Shown piece after piece: positions 6,453-6,501 of a stretch of DNA of 6,501 nt. A model generated the notes under the pieces. The model had not been told where the DNA came from, did no database searches, and saw only the letters and a list, made by a program, of their open reading frames with translations. This DNA comes from DAORIO01 sp964384645 (GTDB taxonomy: Bacteria; Patescibacteriota; Minisyncoccia; Phycocordibacterales; UBA9973). The translations under genes and the position numbers were made by a program. The stretch is taken from the NCBI GenBank assembly GCA_964384645.1, contig CAYLKL010000015.1:1-6501 (forward strand), read 5' to 3'. Numbering within the stretch: the stretch's first letter is position 1; every line of letters starts with the position of its first letter.

Positions 6453-6496
6453 GGCAGGGCGAATCCAAAACCCCAGAAAAATTGTTTCGCCCTGCC
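6453..6496. repeat. GC-rich inverted repeat (11-bp arms) at the right edge
   Basis: GGCAGGGCGAA (6453-6463) and TTCGCCCTGCC (6486-6496) are perfect reverse complements around a 22-base A-rich loop. The element may continue beyond the window. GCGAATCC also occurs as a direct repeat at 6396-6403 and 6459-6466. With the neighbouring hairpin it makes a 140-base block much richer in G+C than the genes, resembling dispersed intergenic repeats. No T-run follows, so a terminator is not supported. Confidence 0.8.
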
Positions 6497-6501
6497 GAGT
6501 C

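Noticed and set aside
6453..6496. Intrinsic terminator
   Set aside because: The stem is strong, but no run of T follows on either strand and the loop is long.
1..6501. CRISPR array, tRNA or rRNA
   Set aside because: No regularly spaced repeats and no tRNA- or rRNA-like segments were seen.

Overview
The window holds most of a type I restriction-modification locus. Every gene reads on the minus strand, so transcription runs from the right edge to the left. The order is: small XRE/Cro-like regulator, hsdM (adenine methyltransferase), a membrane-anchored helical protein of unknown function, hsdS (DNA specificity subunit), hsdR (EcoEI-like endonuclease/translocase), and the 5' part of a tetratricopeptide-repeat (TPR) gene that leaves the window at base 1. 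Gaps between genes are a few bases, or an 11-base overlap, so most or all of the locus is probably one operon. hsdR may have an extra promoter of its own.

The source looks like an AT-rich bacterium, probably a draft or metagenomic assembly, because a run of ten Ns interrupts hsdS. Stops are TAA and TAG, and no gene has an in-frame TGA, so the standard bacterial code fits. Shine-Dalgarno sequences are missing or weak before every start. Two promoter candidates (xre and hsdR) place the transcription start at or next to the ATG, which suggests leaderless messages. Together with GC-rich hairpin-forming spacer DNA at the right edge, this would suit a Patescibacteria/CPR-type genome, but that assignment is only a guess.

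Region by region. 1-530: TPR protein, cut by the window edge. 537-2900: hsdR, with three tandem four-cysteine zinc-ribbon-like repeats between the helicase and the C-terminal domain. 2919-4082: hsdS with two target-recognition domains and the N run. 4072-4644: membrane-anchored helical protein overlapping the hsdS start. 4647-6095: hsdM, whose reading frame is broken by one in-frame TAA at 4851-4853; the expected C-terminal 67 residues follow in the same frame. 6100-6303: XRE regulator. 6304-6358: promoter overlapped by palindromes that could be its operator. 6360-6501: GC-rich spacer with two strong inverted repeats and no gene.

In an intact system two HsdM and one HsdS form the methyltransferase, and HsdR joins it to translocate and cut DNA lacking the methyl mark. 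The regulator probably times expression. The points most worth a second look are the hsdM nonsense codon, the cysteine repeats in HsdR, the membrane protein inside the operon, and the palindromic promoter of the regulator.
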